Below are positions 45,036 through 52,353 of a stretch of 63,357 nt of DNA, piece by piece. The position numbers were made by a program, and so were the translations under genes. Each line of letters opens with the position of its first letter. The first letter of the stretch is position 1. Origin of the DNA: Paraflavisolibacter caeni (GTDB lineage Bacteria; Bacteroidota; Bacteroidia; Chitinophagales; Chitinophagaceae); assembly GCF_025628885.1 (NCBI RefSeq), contig NZ_JAOTIF010000033.1:1-63357 (forward strand), given 5' to 3'. The notes below the pieces were generated by a model that had not been told where the DNA came from, ran no database searches, and saw only the letters and a program-made list of their open reading frames with translations.

Positions 45036-45090
45036 CAAGTACGGCTAAAGTACGGCTAAGGTACGGCTCAAGTACGGCTCAGGTATGGAT
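45036..45090 (+). repeat. Five 11-bp tandem units, CARGTAYGSYT family
   Basis: Units are caagtacggct, aaagtacggct, aaggtacggct, caagtacggct and caggtatggat; no indels. The rotated copies at 4388-4442 (caggtatgctt and relatives) fit the same CARGTAYGSYT consensus. It is non-coding and lies between the HD gene (minus) and rplM (plus). Confidence 0.92.
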
Positions 45091-45277
45091 TAAGGGTCAA
45101 GAGTTATGGGAGAAGGGGGGCAAAATGGTTATGTTGGTTGGGGGAAGGTGGTGAGTTTTTGAGGTTCAAATGAAACAAAAGGAGGCTTTTTAGTTAAGCA
45201 TTTCAAAATACCGTCAAAATATTTATTGATAATCAATCTATTGTAAATACGTCCTAAAAAAATACCCTGTATTTTCT

Positions 45278-45308
45278 TTGTTCACGCTGAATAATTCTCC
45301 TACTTTTG
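45278..45308 (+). promoter_or_regulatory. Promoter of rplM-rpsI operon
   Basis: A TTG at 45278-45280 lies 20 bp upstream of tacttttg (45301-45308), matching the TTG / TAnnTTTG promoter pattern of Bacteroidota. The start codon is 123 bp downstream, leaving a structured leader. Confidence 0.75.
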
Positions 45309-45431
45309 CGCCTCCAAAATCATCTTTGGACAGATTGTCATGGGCTGATAGAGGAAAGCAGTAAGCGGGATGGCGCAACTGTTTTAGATTTTTTAACCCG
45401 CTATTGGGATCAATAGCAAAAAGTTTTTTTC
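45309..45431 (+). promoter_or_regulatory. Candidate uL13 operon leader with mutually exclusive helices
   Basis: AGCGGG (45364-45369) can pair with CCCGCT (45397-45402). GCTATTG (45400-45406) can instead pair with CAATAGC (45411-45417), and the two helices share gct. The second helix ends 14 bp before the ATG and is followed by an A-run and a T-run, as in an attenuator. A minor hairpin gaca-gat-tgtc is at 45329-45339. Autoregulation by uL13 (or uS9) is an inference. Confidence 0.5.
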
Positions 45432-45878
45432 ATGAGCAAATTGCATTTTACAACAAAGCATGCGAATGCGGCTACCGTTCAGCGCAACTGGTATGTTGTG
45501 GATGGTACCAATCAAACCGTGGGTCGTATGTGTGCCCGTATTGCGGCTATTCTGCGCGGCAAAAACAAGGCATACTACACTCCTCACGTTGACTGTGGCG
45601 ATTATGTAATCGTTACCAACGTTGAAAAAGTAAAGTTCACTGGTAACAAGTTGGAAGAAAAAGTTTACGACCGTTTTACCGGATATCCTGGTGGCCGTAA
45701 AGAAGAGATCGCAAAAGACCTGCTGAAACGCAGACCAGAAGTGATCATCGAGAGAGCTGTTAAAGGTATGCTTCCTAAGAACCGCCTTGGCCGCAAAATG
45801 TACAAGAAGTTGTATGTATATGCTGGCGACCAGCATCCTCACACTGCACAACAACCTAAAGAACTGAAATTCAAATAA
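45432..45878 (+). CDS. rplM: 50S ribosomal protein uL13
   Basis: The 148-residue protein is the usual length for uL13. Landmarks are NWYVVDGTNQTVGRMCARIAAILRGKNKAYYTPHVDCGDYVIVTNVEK and RKMYKKLYVYAGDQHPHTAQQPKEL. It is the first gene of the rplM-rpsI operon, with rpsI 21 bp downstream, and rpsB-tsf following on the same strand. Preceded by the structured leader described above. Confidence 0.98.
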   Translation: MSKLHFTTKHANAATVQRNWYVVDGTNQTVGRMCARIAAILRGKNKAYYTPHVDCGDYVIVTNVEKVKFTGNKLEEKVYDRFTGYPGGRKEEIAKDLLKRRPEVIIERAVKGMLPKNRLGRKMYKKLYVYAGDQHPHTAQQPKELKFK

Positions 45879-45899
45879 TTAAATTCCAAATTTTAATAA

Positions 45900-46289
45900 A
45901 TGGAAAAGCAAAAAAATGGTGTTGGTCGTCGTAAAGAAGCCGTAACAAGGGTATTCCTTTCTAAAGGCTCTGGCAACATCACTGTAAACGATAAAGATTA
46001 TAAAGTATACTTTCCTCTGGTTTATTTGCAAAACCAAGTTGAGAGACCTTTAAAGACAATTGAAGCTATTGATAAATTCGATGTTAAGATCAACGCTGCC
46101 GGTGGTGGTTTGAAAGGTCAGGCTGAAGCTGCCATGCTGGGTATTGCCCGTGCATTGGTTGAAGTGAACGCTGAGCTTCGTCCAACTTTGAAAGCTGCAG
46201 GTTTACTGCGTCGTGACCCACGTTCTGTTGAGCGTAAGAAATTCGGTCATAAGAAAGCTCGTCGTAGCTTCCAGTTCTCTAAACGTTAA
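45900..46289 (+). CDS. rpsI: 30S ribosomal protein uS9
   Basis: The 129-residue protein has the uS9 N terminus (NGVGRRKEAVTRVFLSKGSGNITVND), central LKGQAEAAMLGIARALVEVN and the C-terminal SKR tail that reaches the P-site tRNA. 21 bp separate it from rplM. The 106-bp spacer to rpsB carries a spacer-type inverted repeat. Confidence 0.98.
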   Translation: MEKQKNGVGRRKEAVTRVFLSKGSGNITVNDKDYKVYFPLVYLQNQVERPLKTIEAIDKFDVKINAAGGGLKGQAEAAMLGIARALVEVNAELRPTLKAAGLLRRDPRSVERKKFGHKKARRSFQFSKR

Positions 46290-46296
46290 TTATTCA

Positions 46297-46369
46297 TTAT
46301 TGATTATTGGTTACTTAAAGCTTTTCAGGCAGCCAGCAATCATTAGTCAATAATAAGTAATCAATAATA
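46297..46369. repeat. Spacer inverted repeat between rpsI and rpsB
   Basis: attattgatta (46297-46307) pairs perfectly with taatcaataat (46359-46369), with about 50 nt between. The right arm is inside a run of aatcaat/aataatca words that continues to the rpsB start. Alternative local pairings (ttactta/taagtaa) overlap it. Confidence 0.6.
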
Positions 46370-46395
46370 AAATAATCATTAATCAAATAATCACA

Positions 46396-47340
46396 ATGGA
46401 ACAAAATACTTCACTTCAACAACAACTCCTGGATGCAGGTGTACACTTCGGCCACCTGAAGAAGAAGTGGAATCCAAAGATGTTGCCTTACATTTTCGCT
46501 GAAAAGAAAGGTATTCACATCATTGATTTAAATAAAACTACTGAGTGCATGCAGGAAACTGCAGCTGCTTTAAAGCAAATTGCACGCAGCGGTAAAAAGA
46601 TCCTGTTTGTTGGCACTAAAAAACAAGCAAAAGATATCGTTACCGAATGTGCTCAGCGCGTAAACATGCCTTATGTTACCGAGCGTTGGCTGGGTGGTAT
46701 GTTGACCAACTTCAACACTGTTCGTAAGAGCGTGAAGAAGATGCAAAGCATTGAGAAAATGCTGGGTGATGGTTCTTTCGACAACGTAACTAAGAAAGAG
46801 CGTCTGACATTGAGCCGTGACAAAGAAAAGATGGAAAAAGTATTGGGCGGTATTGCTCAACTGGGACGTGTTCCTGCTGCTTTGTTCATCGTAGACATTG
46901 GCCATGAGCACATTGCTTTGGCTGAAGCTAAACGCCTGGGTATTACTACTTTCGGCGTAGTTGATACCAACTGCGATCCTAACAAAGTTGACTTTGCTAT
47001 TCCTGCAAACGACGATGCTACTAAATCTATCGCTATCGTAACTCAATACATCACTGCAGCTATTGCAGAAGGTTTGGCTGAGCGTCAAGCTGCTAAAGAT
47101 GAAGAGGGTGATGAACAAAGTGATGATGAAAAAGAAAAGAAAGCAGCACGCCTTGAAGCAGAAGCTCAAGCTGAAGGTGGTCGCGGTGGCCGTGGTGGTC
47201 GCGGTGGCCAAGGTGCTGGCCGTGGACCTGGCGGAAACCGTGGTGGTGGTGGCCAAGGTCAAGGTGGCGGTCGTGGCCGTAGCGGCGGTGCCAACCGTGG
47301 TGGTGGCCAAGGCGGAGCACGCAGACCTGCTGGAAGATAA
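46396..47340 (+). CDS. rpsB: 30S ribosomal protein uS2 with Gly/Arg-rich C-terminal extension
   Basis: Residues 1-235 are a normal uS2 (LLDAGVHFGHLKKKWNPKMLPYIF, ERWLGGMLTNFNTVR, ALFIVDIGHEHIALAEAKRLGI). An acidic/basic linker (about 236-260) is followed by about 55 residues dominated by RGG, GGR and GGQ (about 260-314). Ordinary uS2 is about 230-250 residues. The extension would lie on the solvent side of the 30S platform or head junction, near bS18/bS21; its role is inferred to be RNA or protein contact. Confidence 0.97.
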   Translation: MEQNTSLQQQLLDAGVHFGHLKKKWNPKMLPYIFAEKKGIHIIDLNKTTECMQETAAALKQIARSGKKILFVGTKKQAKDIVTECAQRVNMPYVTERWLGGMLTNFNTVRKSVKKMQSIEKMLGDGSFDNVTKKERLTLSRDKEKMEKVLGGIAQLGRVPAALFIVDIGHEHIALAEAKRLGITTFGVVDTNCDPNKVDFAIPANDDATKSIAIVTQYITAAIAEGLAERQAAKDEEGDEQSDDEKEKKAARLEAEAQAEGGRGGRGGRGGQGAGRGPGGNRGGGGQGQGGGRGRSGGANRGGGQGGARRPAGR

Positions 47341-47434
47341 TAAGACCCAATCACACCCCCGCCCTTAAAGGGGAGGCTAAGGTTGGACACTCTTTTTGAT
47401 CAGAAATAGTTCTTTTCAAGAGCTTTTCATATAA

Positions 47435-47489
47435 TTAGTGGTGGGTTGTAAGTAGTGAGGAATACTCACGGCTCACAATTCACCACTAA
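47435..47489. repeat. 25-bp imperfect hairpin between rpsB and tsf
   Basis: Arms 47435-47459 and 47465-47489 pair at 23 of 25 positions, including three G.U pairs, around the loop gaata. It falls 45 bp before the tsf start. It lacks a T-run, so it is not a standard terminator. The arms use the spacer words agtggtg and gtgag. Confidence 0.85.
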
Positions 47490-47533
47490 CATTTTATACA
47501 ATACATTTTTAATCTACACTTAAATTTTTGATC

Positions 47534-48376
47534 ATGTCAACTGTACAAATTACAGCTCAGGATATAAACAAGCTGCGCCAAGCTACTGGTGCAGGTATGA
47601 TGGATTGCCGCAAAGCTTTGACTGAAACAGGCGGTGATTTTGAAGCTGCTATCGACTGGTTGCGTAAGCAAGGCCAGAAAGTAGCTGCAAAACGTAGCGA
47701 CCGTGAAGCTAAAGAAGGCGTTGTTATTGCCAAAACAACTGCAGATAACAAAACCGGTTTTATCGTTACCATCAGCTGCGAAACTGACTTCGTTTCCAAG
47801 AATGCAGACTTCGTTGCTTTTGCACAAAGCATTGCAGATGCAGCTGTTGCCAACAATGTAAAGAGTGCAGAAGAACTGAACGAAGTAAGCGTAAACGGTT
47901 CTAAAGTATCTGACCTTATCAATGATAAACTGGCTGCTATCGGTGAGAAAATCGCTGTAAGCCGTTTTGAAAGAGTTGAGGCTCCTTATGTAGCTTCTTA
48001 CATTCACGGTGCTTACCGCATGGGTGTATTAGTAGCCTTCAATAAGGAAGTACCAGCTGAAGTTGGTAAAGACGTAGCGATGCAAATTGCTGCTATGAAC
48101 CCAGTTGCTGTTGATGCGGCTTCTGTACCAGCTGATATCGTTGCCCGCGAGAGAGATATCGTAGTTGAGCAAATGAAGCAGGATCCTAAAATGGCTGGCA
48201 AACCAGAAGAAATGATCTCTAAAATTGCTGAAGGCAAGCTGAATGCATTCTTCAAAGAAAGCACTTTGACTGCCCAAGCGTTTGTAAAGGACAGCAGCAA
48301 ATCAGTAGGTGACTACCTGAAGAGCATTGCCCCTGAGTTGAAAGTAACTGAATTTAAGCGTGTTGCTTTGGGATAA
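47534..48376 (+). CDS. tsf: Elongation factor Ts
   Basis: The ATG at 47534 is preferred over a TTG two codons earlier; 280 residues. The N terminus is a UBA-like domain (TAQDINKLRQATGAGMMDCRKALTETGGDFEAAIDWLRKQG), followed by the EF-Tu-binding core (FIVTISCETDFVSKNADFVAFAQ, ASYIHGAYRMGVLVAFNKE). EF-Ts exchanges GDP on EF-Tu. It follows rpsB, separated by a strong hairpin, and ends at a GC-rich terminator. Codon use is strongly biased, as expected for a highly expressed gene. Confidence 0.98.
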   Translation: MSTVQITAQDINKLRQATGAGMMDCRKALTETGGDFEAAIDWLRKQGQKVAAKRSDREAKEGVVIAKTTADNKTGFIVTISCETDFVSKNADFVAFAQSIADAAVANNVKSAEELNEVSVNGSKVSDLINDKLAAIGEKIAVSRFERVEAPYVASYIHGAYRMGVLVAFNKEVPAEVGKDVAMQIAAMNPVAVDAASVPADIVARERDIVVEQMKQDPKMAGKPEEMISKIAEGKLNAFFKESTLTAQAFVKDSSKSVGDYLKSIAPELKVTEFKRVALG

Positions 48377-48413
48377 TTCGAATTAAGAATGATTCGAATG
48401 TCGAATACGAATT
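48375..48413. repeat. Spacer hairpin at the end of tsf
   Basis: AATTCG (48375-48380) pairs with CGAATT (48408-48413) and ATT with AAT inside, with mismatches; words gaatg and cgaat repeat. It begins at the tsf stop and is followed directly by the GC-rich terminator. Confidence 0.45.
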
Positions 48414-48414
48414 G

Positions 48415-48443
48415 AAGGCCCCGCAGAGATGCGGGGCTTTTTT
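48415..48443 (+). terminator. Terminator after tsf
   Basis: gccccgc (48418-48424) pairs with gcggggc (48431-48437) around agagat, followed by seven Ts. Confidence 0.95.
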
Positions 48444-48471
48444 ATGCACTTTTGTTGAAGTTTATAGGGCA

Positions 48472-49008
48472 TTAAAATTTGCCAGCGAATGAACCATTGT
48501 TGATCGTCCATTTTCCAGCTGTTGTAGAAAAAGTACCTTCTATTTCAGAAGCTGTTAATCTGGTAATGGTAATTGTGCCTGAAGTAGATTGTCCCCACTC
48601 ACTGAAAACAGAGATATAAGCATTTTTTTCAAGCCTTACATGCCCCAAGGGCAATCCTGAAATGGAAGACAGATTAATGGAGATATTTCCACTTGCTGTA
48701 CTGGCAGTACTCCGGACGGCTAGGTCAAAGTAGATGACGCGTGTTCCGTCGTCTTCACCGATTTGCAATTTGATGTCGCGCAATCCTGAAGATGTTTGAG
48801 AGGTGGCAAATGTTGTAGCAGTATTTCTTACATTAAATGAATTGCTTTTACCAAAGTCCGTATTTGTTTTAAAACTGGCTCCAGCTTTACCTGGGCTCAA
48901 TGAGGCTGAACTGACAGGAGGGGGAGCATTATCATCTTTCTTACAAGAACTAAAAAGAGCAGAAACGGAGATCACAGCCATTATTGCTGCGGAGGCAATT
49001 GGTTTCAT
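48472..49008 (-). CDS. Lipoprotein of unknown function
   Basis: The start at 49008 (MKPIASAAIMAVISVSALFSSCKKDD) gives a lipoprotein signal and 178 residues; the upstream in-frame part is not signal-like. A Pro/Ser-rich linker precedes a beta-rich domain (SGLRDIKLQIGEDDGTRVIYFDLAVRS, TASEIEGTFSTTAGKWTINNGSFAGKF). Proteins of similar length ending in ItNGsF-type strands are common Bacteroidota envelope lipoproteins; I do not recognise a named family. It is convergent with tsf. Confidence 0.7.
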   Translation of the reverse strand: MKPIASAAIMAVISVSALFSSCKKDDNAPPPVSSASLSPGKAGASFKTNTDFGKSNSFNVRNTATTFATSQTSSGLRDIKLQIGEDDGTRVIYFDLAVRSTASTASGNISINLSSISGLPLGHVRLEKNAYISVFSEWGQSTSGTITITRLTASEIEGTFSTTAGKWTINNGSFAGKF

Positions 49009-49406
49009 TTCAATGCAATTTACATTTATGAGCAAGGGAAGAAATTCACTGCACATCTTATTTTGCGTCTGTATTTGTATTGAAATACAAGCTAACAAGA
49101 TGCAGTATTCTATTTCACTGGAATTTAACTCAAAGTTAACATACTCTGCAGCGGTTCCCTAATTGAATTTCAATAATCGAAGAAGAAATATTTGCAAAAA
49201 TCAATTATAGCGACAGAGTTTATTTCTGTCCAATTGCCTTTTTAGTAAAAAGTTCAATTGGACAGAAATCTTTAATCAGTTTTGAAGTGATACTTAACCG
49301 TTATGCAACAACGAAAATGTTTTAAGCAATAACAGAATGTATGAGTGACAAATCATCATTCACTGCTGATATACCGCATTATTTGAATGAAAGAAGTGCT
49401 TACGGA
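49009..49406. other. Intergenic region with inverted repeats
   Basis: No gene is visible. Besides the 48-nt hairpin at 49222-49269, a 16-nt palindromic hairpin ttgtatt-ga-aatacaa lies at 49075-49090, in the 5' region of the lipoprotein gene. The remainder is AT-rich. Confidence 0.6.
49222..49269. repeat. 48-nt inverted repeat with perfect 15-bp outer stem
   Basis: atttctgtccaattg (49222-49236) and its complement (49255-49269) are exact. Inside, a second stem (tttt/aaaa with a G.U pair) is separated by two mismatches and closes loop agta. It is 137 bp past the SPFH stop and 214 bp before the lipoprotein start. No T-run follows on either strand. Confidence 0.85.
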
Positions 49407-50315
49407 CTATTGTTTGGTATCAATGATCACTGGTGTGTTTCGTCCGCTCATCATGATCAACTTAGCGTTTTGAGAGCCTGCTAATTCTTTCATAGCTTTT
49501 ATTTGTTCGTATTGCAGCTGCCGTTCTGTAAGACTTTCGGAGATAATGCGCTGGTAGTCGGCAATACCTTGCGCTTCTACTCTTTTACGCTCTGCCTCCT
49601 GCCGTTCCTTTTGCAAAATGAACTGCATTTTCTGGGCGTCCTGTTCTGCCTGGATCTTTTGTTCGATAGAGGACTTCACTGGAGCAGGCAAAGCAATGCT
49701 CCTTACGAGTAAGTTTTCAAGCAGCAGCCCGCGGCGTTTGAATTCTTCATCAATGCTTTTGAAGATGCGGTTCTGGAATTCATCACGCTTAGTGGAATAT
49801 AAGGCAACAGCTTCATAATAAACAGCGTTGTCACGGATCTTGGTTCGCGCTATTGGCCTTACAATCTTGTCCTGGTAATCATTACCGGTTTCCCGGATAA
49901 TCCTGGGAGCTTCTGAAGGTGTCAACCGATACAAGACAGTCAGATCAATAGTTACTTCCAAACCGTCGGCAGTCAATACCCTGATAGCGTCGTCACCTCC
50001 TTTCTGCCCCTCATCCGAAACGCCACTCATAGTATAGTTCTGTGTGCGGACGTCCATCTCTTCTATCACATACAATGGATTCACCAGGTGTAAGCCACTT
50101 GGCAAGAAGTCGTTGTGAACTTTTCCAAACAGCTTTTTTACACCTACCATGCCGGCATCTATCTGGACAAATGATTTGGAGAGAATGCCAATCAGTATCA
50201 GTGCGATGCCTATAAGCCGGCCTATGATTAGAGGCCTCTCAATCTGAGGCATTCTTCTTATAAAGAGGGAGGCTATGAGAATGATTACTCCAAGGATGAC
50301 TAAAAACATAAGCAT
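49407..50315 (-). CDS. SPFH/prohibitin family membrane protein
   Basis: The 302-residue protein has two short N-terminal membrane helices (about 1-18 and 28-48), then an SPFH domain (QIDAGMVGVKKLFGKVHNDFLPSGLHLVNPLYVIEEMDVRTQ, ADGLEVTIDLTVLYRL) to about 220 and a long coiled coil (about 205-290, EQKIQAEQDAQKMQFILQKERQEAERKRVEAQGIADYQ). The family builds large ring assemblies that organise membrane proteases or lipids. It ends LIMMSGRNTPVIIDTKQ, as prohibitin-like bacterial members do. Confidence 0.92.
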   Translation of the reverse strand: MLMFLVILGVIILIASLFIRRMPQIERPLIIGRLIGIALILIGILSKSFVQIDAGMVGVKKLFGKVHNDFLPSGLHLVNPLYVIEEMDVRTQNYTMSGVSDEGQKGGDDAIRVLTADGLEVTIDLTVLYRLTPSEAPRIIRETGNDYQDKIVRPIARTKIRDNAVYYEAVALYSTKRDEFQNRIFKSIDEEFKRRGLLLENLLVRSIALPAPVKSSIEQKIQAEQDAQKMQFILQKERQEAERKRVEAQGIADYQRIISESLTERQLQYEQIKAMKELAGSQNAKLIMMSGRNTPVIIDTKQ

Positions 50316-50377
50316 AAGTTTTGAAAACCAGAGGAAAGATAGGTGGAATTACGAAGGATTTGAATGAGGAATATTTT

Positions 50378-50404
50378 GAATGACGAATGACTCGAATGAC
50401 GAAT
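50378..50404. repeat. 11-bp direct repeat in the SPFH / acyltransferase spacer
   Basis: gaatgacgaat at 50378-50388 and 50394-50404, separated by gactc. Related words (gaatgattcgaatgacgaat) occur in the susC-susD spacer and after tsf. Confidence 0.6.
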
Positions 50405-50415
50405 AACGAACGGGG

Positions 50416-51369
50416 TCAGATCTGTCTTTTTAACTGGACGTAGGCCCAGGCGCAGAAGGGCATGGAGAGAGCAATTATGAGGGCAAAGATCCATCCCAAA
50501 AAATTAGTGCATAATAAGGCAATAAGAAGCCAATAGAAGGGGTACTCGACCATCAGTAAGGCAACTACAAGGGAATCGTAATGATCGTTGCTGAAAAGGC
50601 TGGCAACGGCTTTTACGGATATATACAGGGGCAGATGCAGTATAGCGCCAATAAAAGCAGGAATTGCCAGGATTATCTTCTTGAACATTGGCAGAGGCAC
50701 ATAAAAAAGGCTCTTCAATTTTGCCTTGTTGCCCGGCTCTACTTCATAAACCAACTGCCGTAGCTGACTTTCCAGTTGCTCGTTAAAAGCAAGCAGTTGC
50801 TTTCCGTACGTTTCCTGTTCTATGATGAGCTGTTTATTTAAGGGCTCGCCAAAGTTGATGTGTACATTTTTGCCAAAGAGGCGAAATGCATTGTAATTAA
50901 TGCCGAGTGGAATAATAATAAGGTTTATACCTTTTTCCCATGTGCTGGTAGTCAATCTAGCTGTTCCTTTACGCAGGGGCCGTAAATGCCATTCATTTGC
51001 AGAGCCTCCTTCACTGAAAATCAGCACGATTCCGTTGGTAGCAAATACCTGCTGACAGGCTTCAAAAGTGGTATAGTTCTGTGAAAGGTTTTCCTTGCCT
51101 TCGTTGGTACGGTATACGGGCAGTAAAAACATGCGACGTAAAATATTGCCAACCGTTTTCCGGGCAAAAGCATCCCCCCTGGCCAAAGAATAAAGCTGTT
51201 CCTCCATCAAGGTGGTCATGATGATGCCATCCAGAAAGGAATTAGGATGATTGGCAGCAAATAATACCGGACCTTTTAAACTGAGGCATTCTGGCTTATT
51301 GATGACTACTTTCCTGCAATAGACCATCATGCACAACCGAGCGTAAAATTTCAGTATTCGGAAAACCAC
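50416..51369 (-). CDS. PlsC-like 1-acylglycerol-3-phosphate acyltransferase
   Basis: The 317-residue protein carries motif I NHPNSFLDG (the NHX4D catalytic pair, about 40) and motif III-like FSEGGSANE (about 120; usual EGTRS). Hydrophobic C-terminal segments (about 225-315) anchor it to the inner membrane. Such enzymes acylate lysophosphatidic acid in phospholipid synthesis; other acyl acceptors are possible because the EGTRS motif is changed. A spacer with a repeated gaatgacgaat word (50378-50404) lies downstream of its stop. Confidence 0.85.
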   Translation of the reverse strand: MVFRILKFYARLCMMVYCRKVVINKPECLSLKGPVLFAANHPNSFLDGIIMTTLMEEQLYSLARGDAFARKTVGNILRRMFLLPVYRTNEGKENLSQNYTTFEACQQVFATNGIVLIFSEGGSANEWHLRPLRKGTARLTTSTWEKGINLIIIPLGINYNAFRLFGKNVHINFGEPLNKQLIIEQETYGKQLLAFNEQLESQLRQLVYEVEPGNKAKLKSLFYVPLPMFKKIILAIPAFIGAILHLPLYISVKAVASLFSNDHYDSLVVALLMVEYPFYWLLIALLCTNFLGWIFALIIALSMPFCAWAYVQLKRQI

Positions 51370-51478
51370 GCATGAAAATAAGGGATTAGGACCATTATTT
51401 AATCAGTAATGAGTAATCAGTGATCAGGTAAAAATAGACTGGCATAATTTGTTTATTTGGATCAATAAACAAAGAATC

Positions 51479-52282
51479 ATGAATAATCATAAATTAAGTG
51501 ACAAAGTAGCACTTGTTACAGGTGCCAGTTCAGGCATTGGAAGCGCGATTGCAATTGAGCTGGCAAAAGAAGGGGCAAGAGTAGTGATCAATTACCGATC
51601 GGATGAAAAGGGTGCGGAAGCTACGCTGAGCAAGGTAAAAGAAGCAGGCAGTGAAGGCTATATTGTACAAGCAGATGTCAGTAAAGAGGAAGATGTAAGC
51701 AAGATGTTTGATGCTGCCCGTAACCAGTTTGGCACTATAGATATACTTGTAAACAATGCAGGCATACAACAGGACGATGCAATGGTGGAGATGAGCCTGA
51801 CGGAATGGCAACGGGTTATTGATGTAAATTTAACCGGTTACTTTTTATGTTCACGGCAGGCCATTAAAGAATTTCTGAAGAGGGAATGCGACGCAGCCAG
51901 TAAAGCTATTGGAAAGATCATTTGTGTTTCGTCCGTACATGATATTATTCCCTGGGCCGGTCATGTTAATTATGCAGCGTCCAAGGGTGGCGTGCTGATG
52001 TTTACGAAGTCCCTTGCGTTGGAAGTAGCGTCTAAAAAGATCAGGGTAAATGCGATCTCGCCGGGGGCTATCAAAACTGATATCAATGCAGAGGTATGGT
52101 CAGACCCGCAAAAGGCCCAGGAATTACTGAAATTAATTCCTTATAAGCGCATTGGTGATCCTGAGGATGTAGGAAAAGTTGCAGCATGGCTGGCATCAGA
52201 TGACAGTGATTATGTTACAGGCACTACTATATATGTAGATGGAGGAATGACGCTTTACCCGGGGTTTGTGGATAATGGGTAG
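51479..52282 (+). CDS. SDR family oxidoreductase (glucose 1-dehydrogenase-like)
   Basis: The start at 51479 gives 267 residues. TGASSGIGSAIAIELAKEG (cofactor-binding), ILVNNAGIQQDD (NNAG), SSVHDI (catalytic Ser) and YAASKGGV (YxxxK) are all present, and the end GTTIYVDGGMTLYPGF is typical for glucose 1-dehydrogenase-like SDRs. Substrate is inferred only by similarity; the basic NYRSDE after the second strand favours NADP. It is divergent from the acyltransferase and lies 71 bp before the mini-channel gene. Confidence 0.92.
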   Translation: MNNHKLSDKVALVTGASSGIGSAIAIELAKEGARVVINYRSDEKGAEATLSKVKEAGSEGYIVQADVSKEEDVSKMFDAARNQFGTIDILVNNAGIQQDDAMVEMSLTEWQRVIDVNLTGYFLCSRQAIKEFLKRECDAASKAIGKIICVSSVHDIIPWAGHVNYAASKGGVLMFTKSLALEVASKKIRVNAISPGAIKTDINAEVWSDPQKAQELLKLIPYKRIGDPEDVGKVAAWLASDDSDYVTGTTIYVDGGMTLYPGFVDNG

Positions 52283-52353
52283 GCATCTGAAGATAGGCAG
52301 TCTGTGATTTCATTACTGAAAAACTGAAATATTTTTGAGATAATTCAAGATAA

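Larger units (their letters stand above)
44951..45431. other. Intergenic region with 11-bp repeat, rplM promoter and leader
   Basis: No protein gene is present. It holds the tandem at 45036-45090, then a low-complexity G-rich piece (45091-45170), an AT-rich promoter zone, a matched promoter for the ribosomal operon and a 120-nt leader, all listed separately. Confidence 0.8.

Noticed and set aside
46570-47310. Long minus-strand frame opposite rpsB (246 codons, Thr-rich)
   Set aside because: Mirror of the biased codons and Gly/Arg repeats of rpsB; not a real gene.
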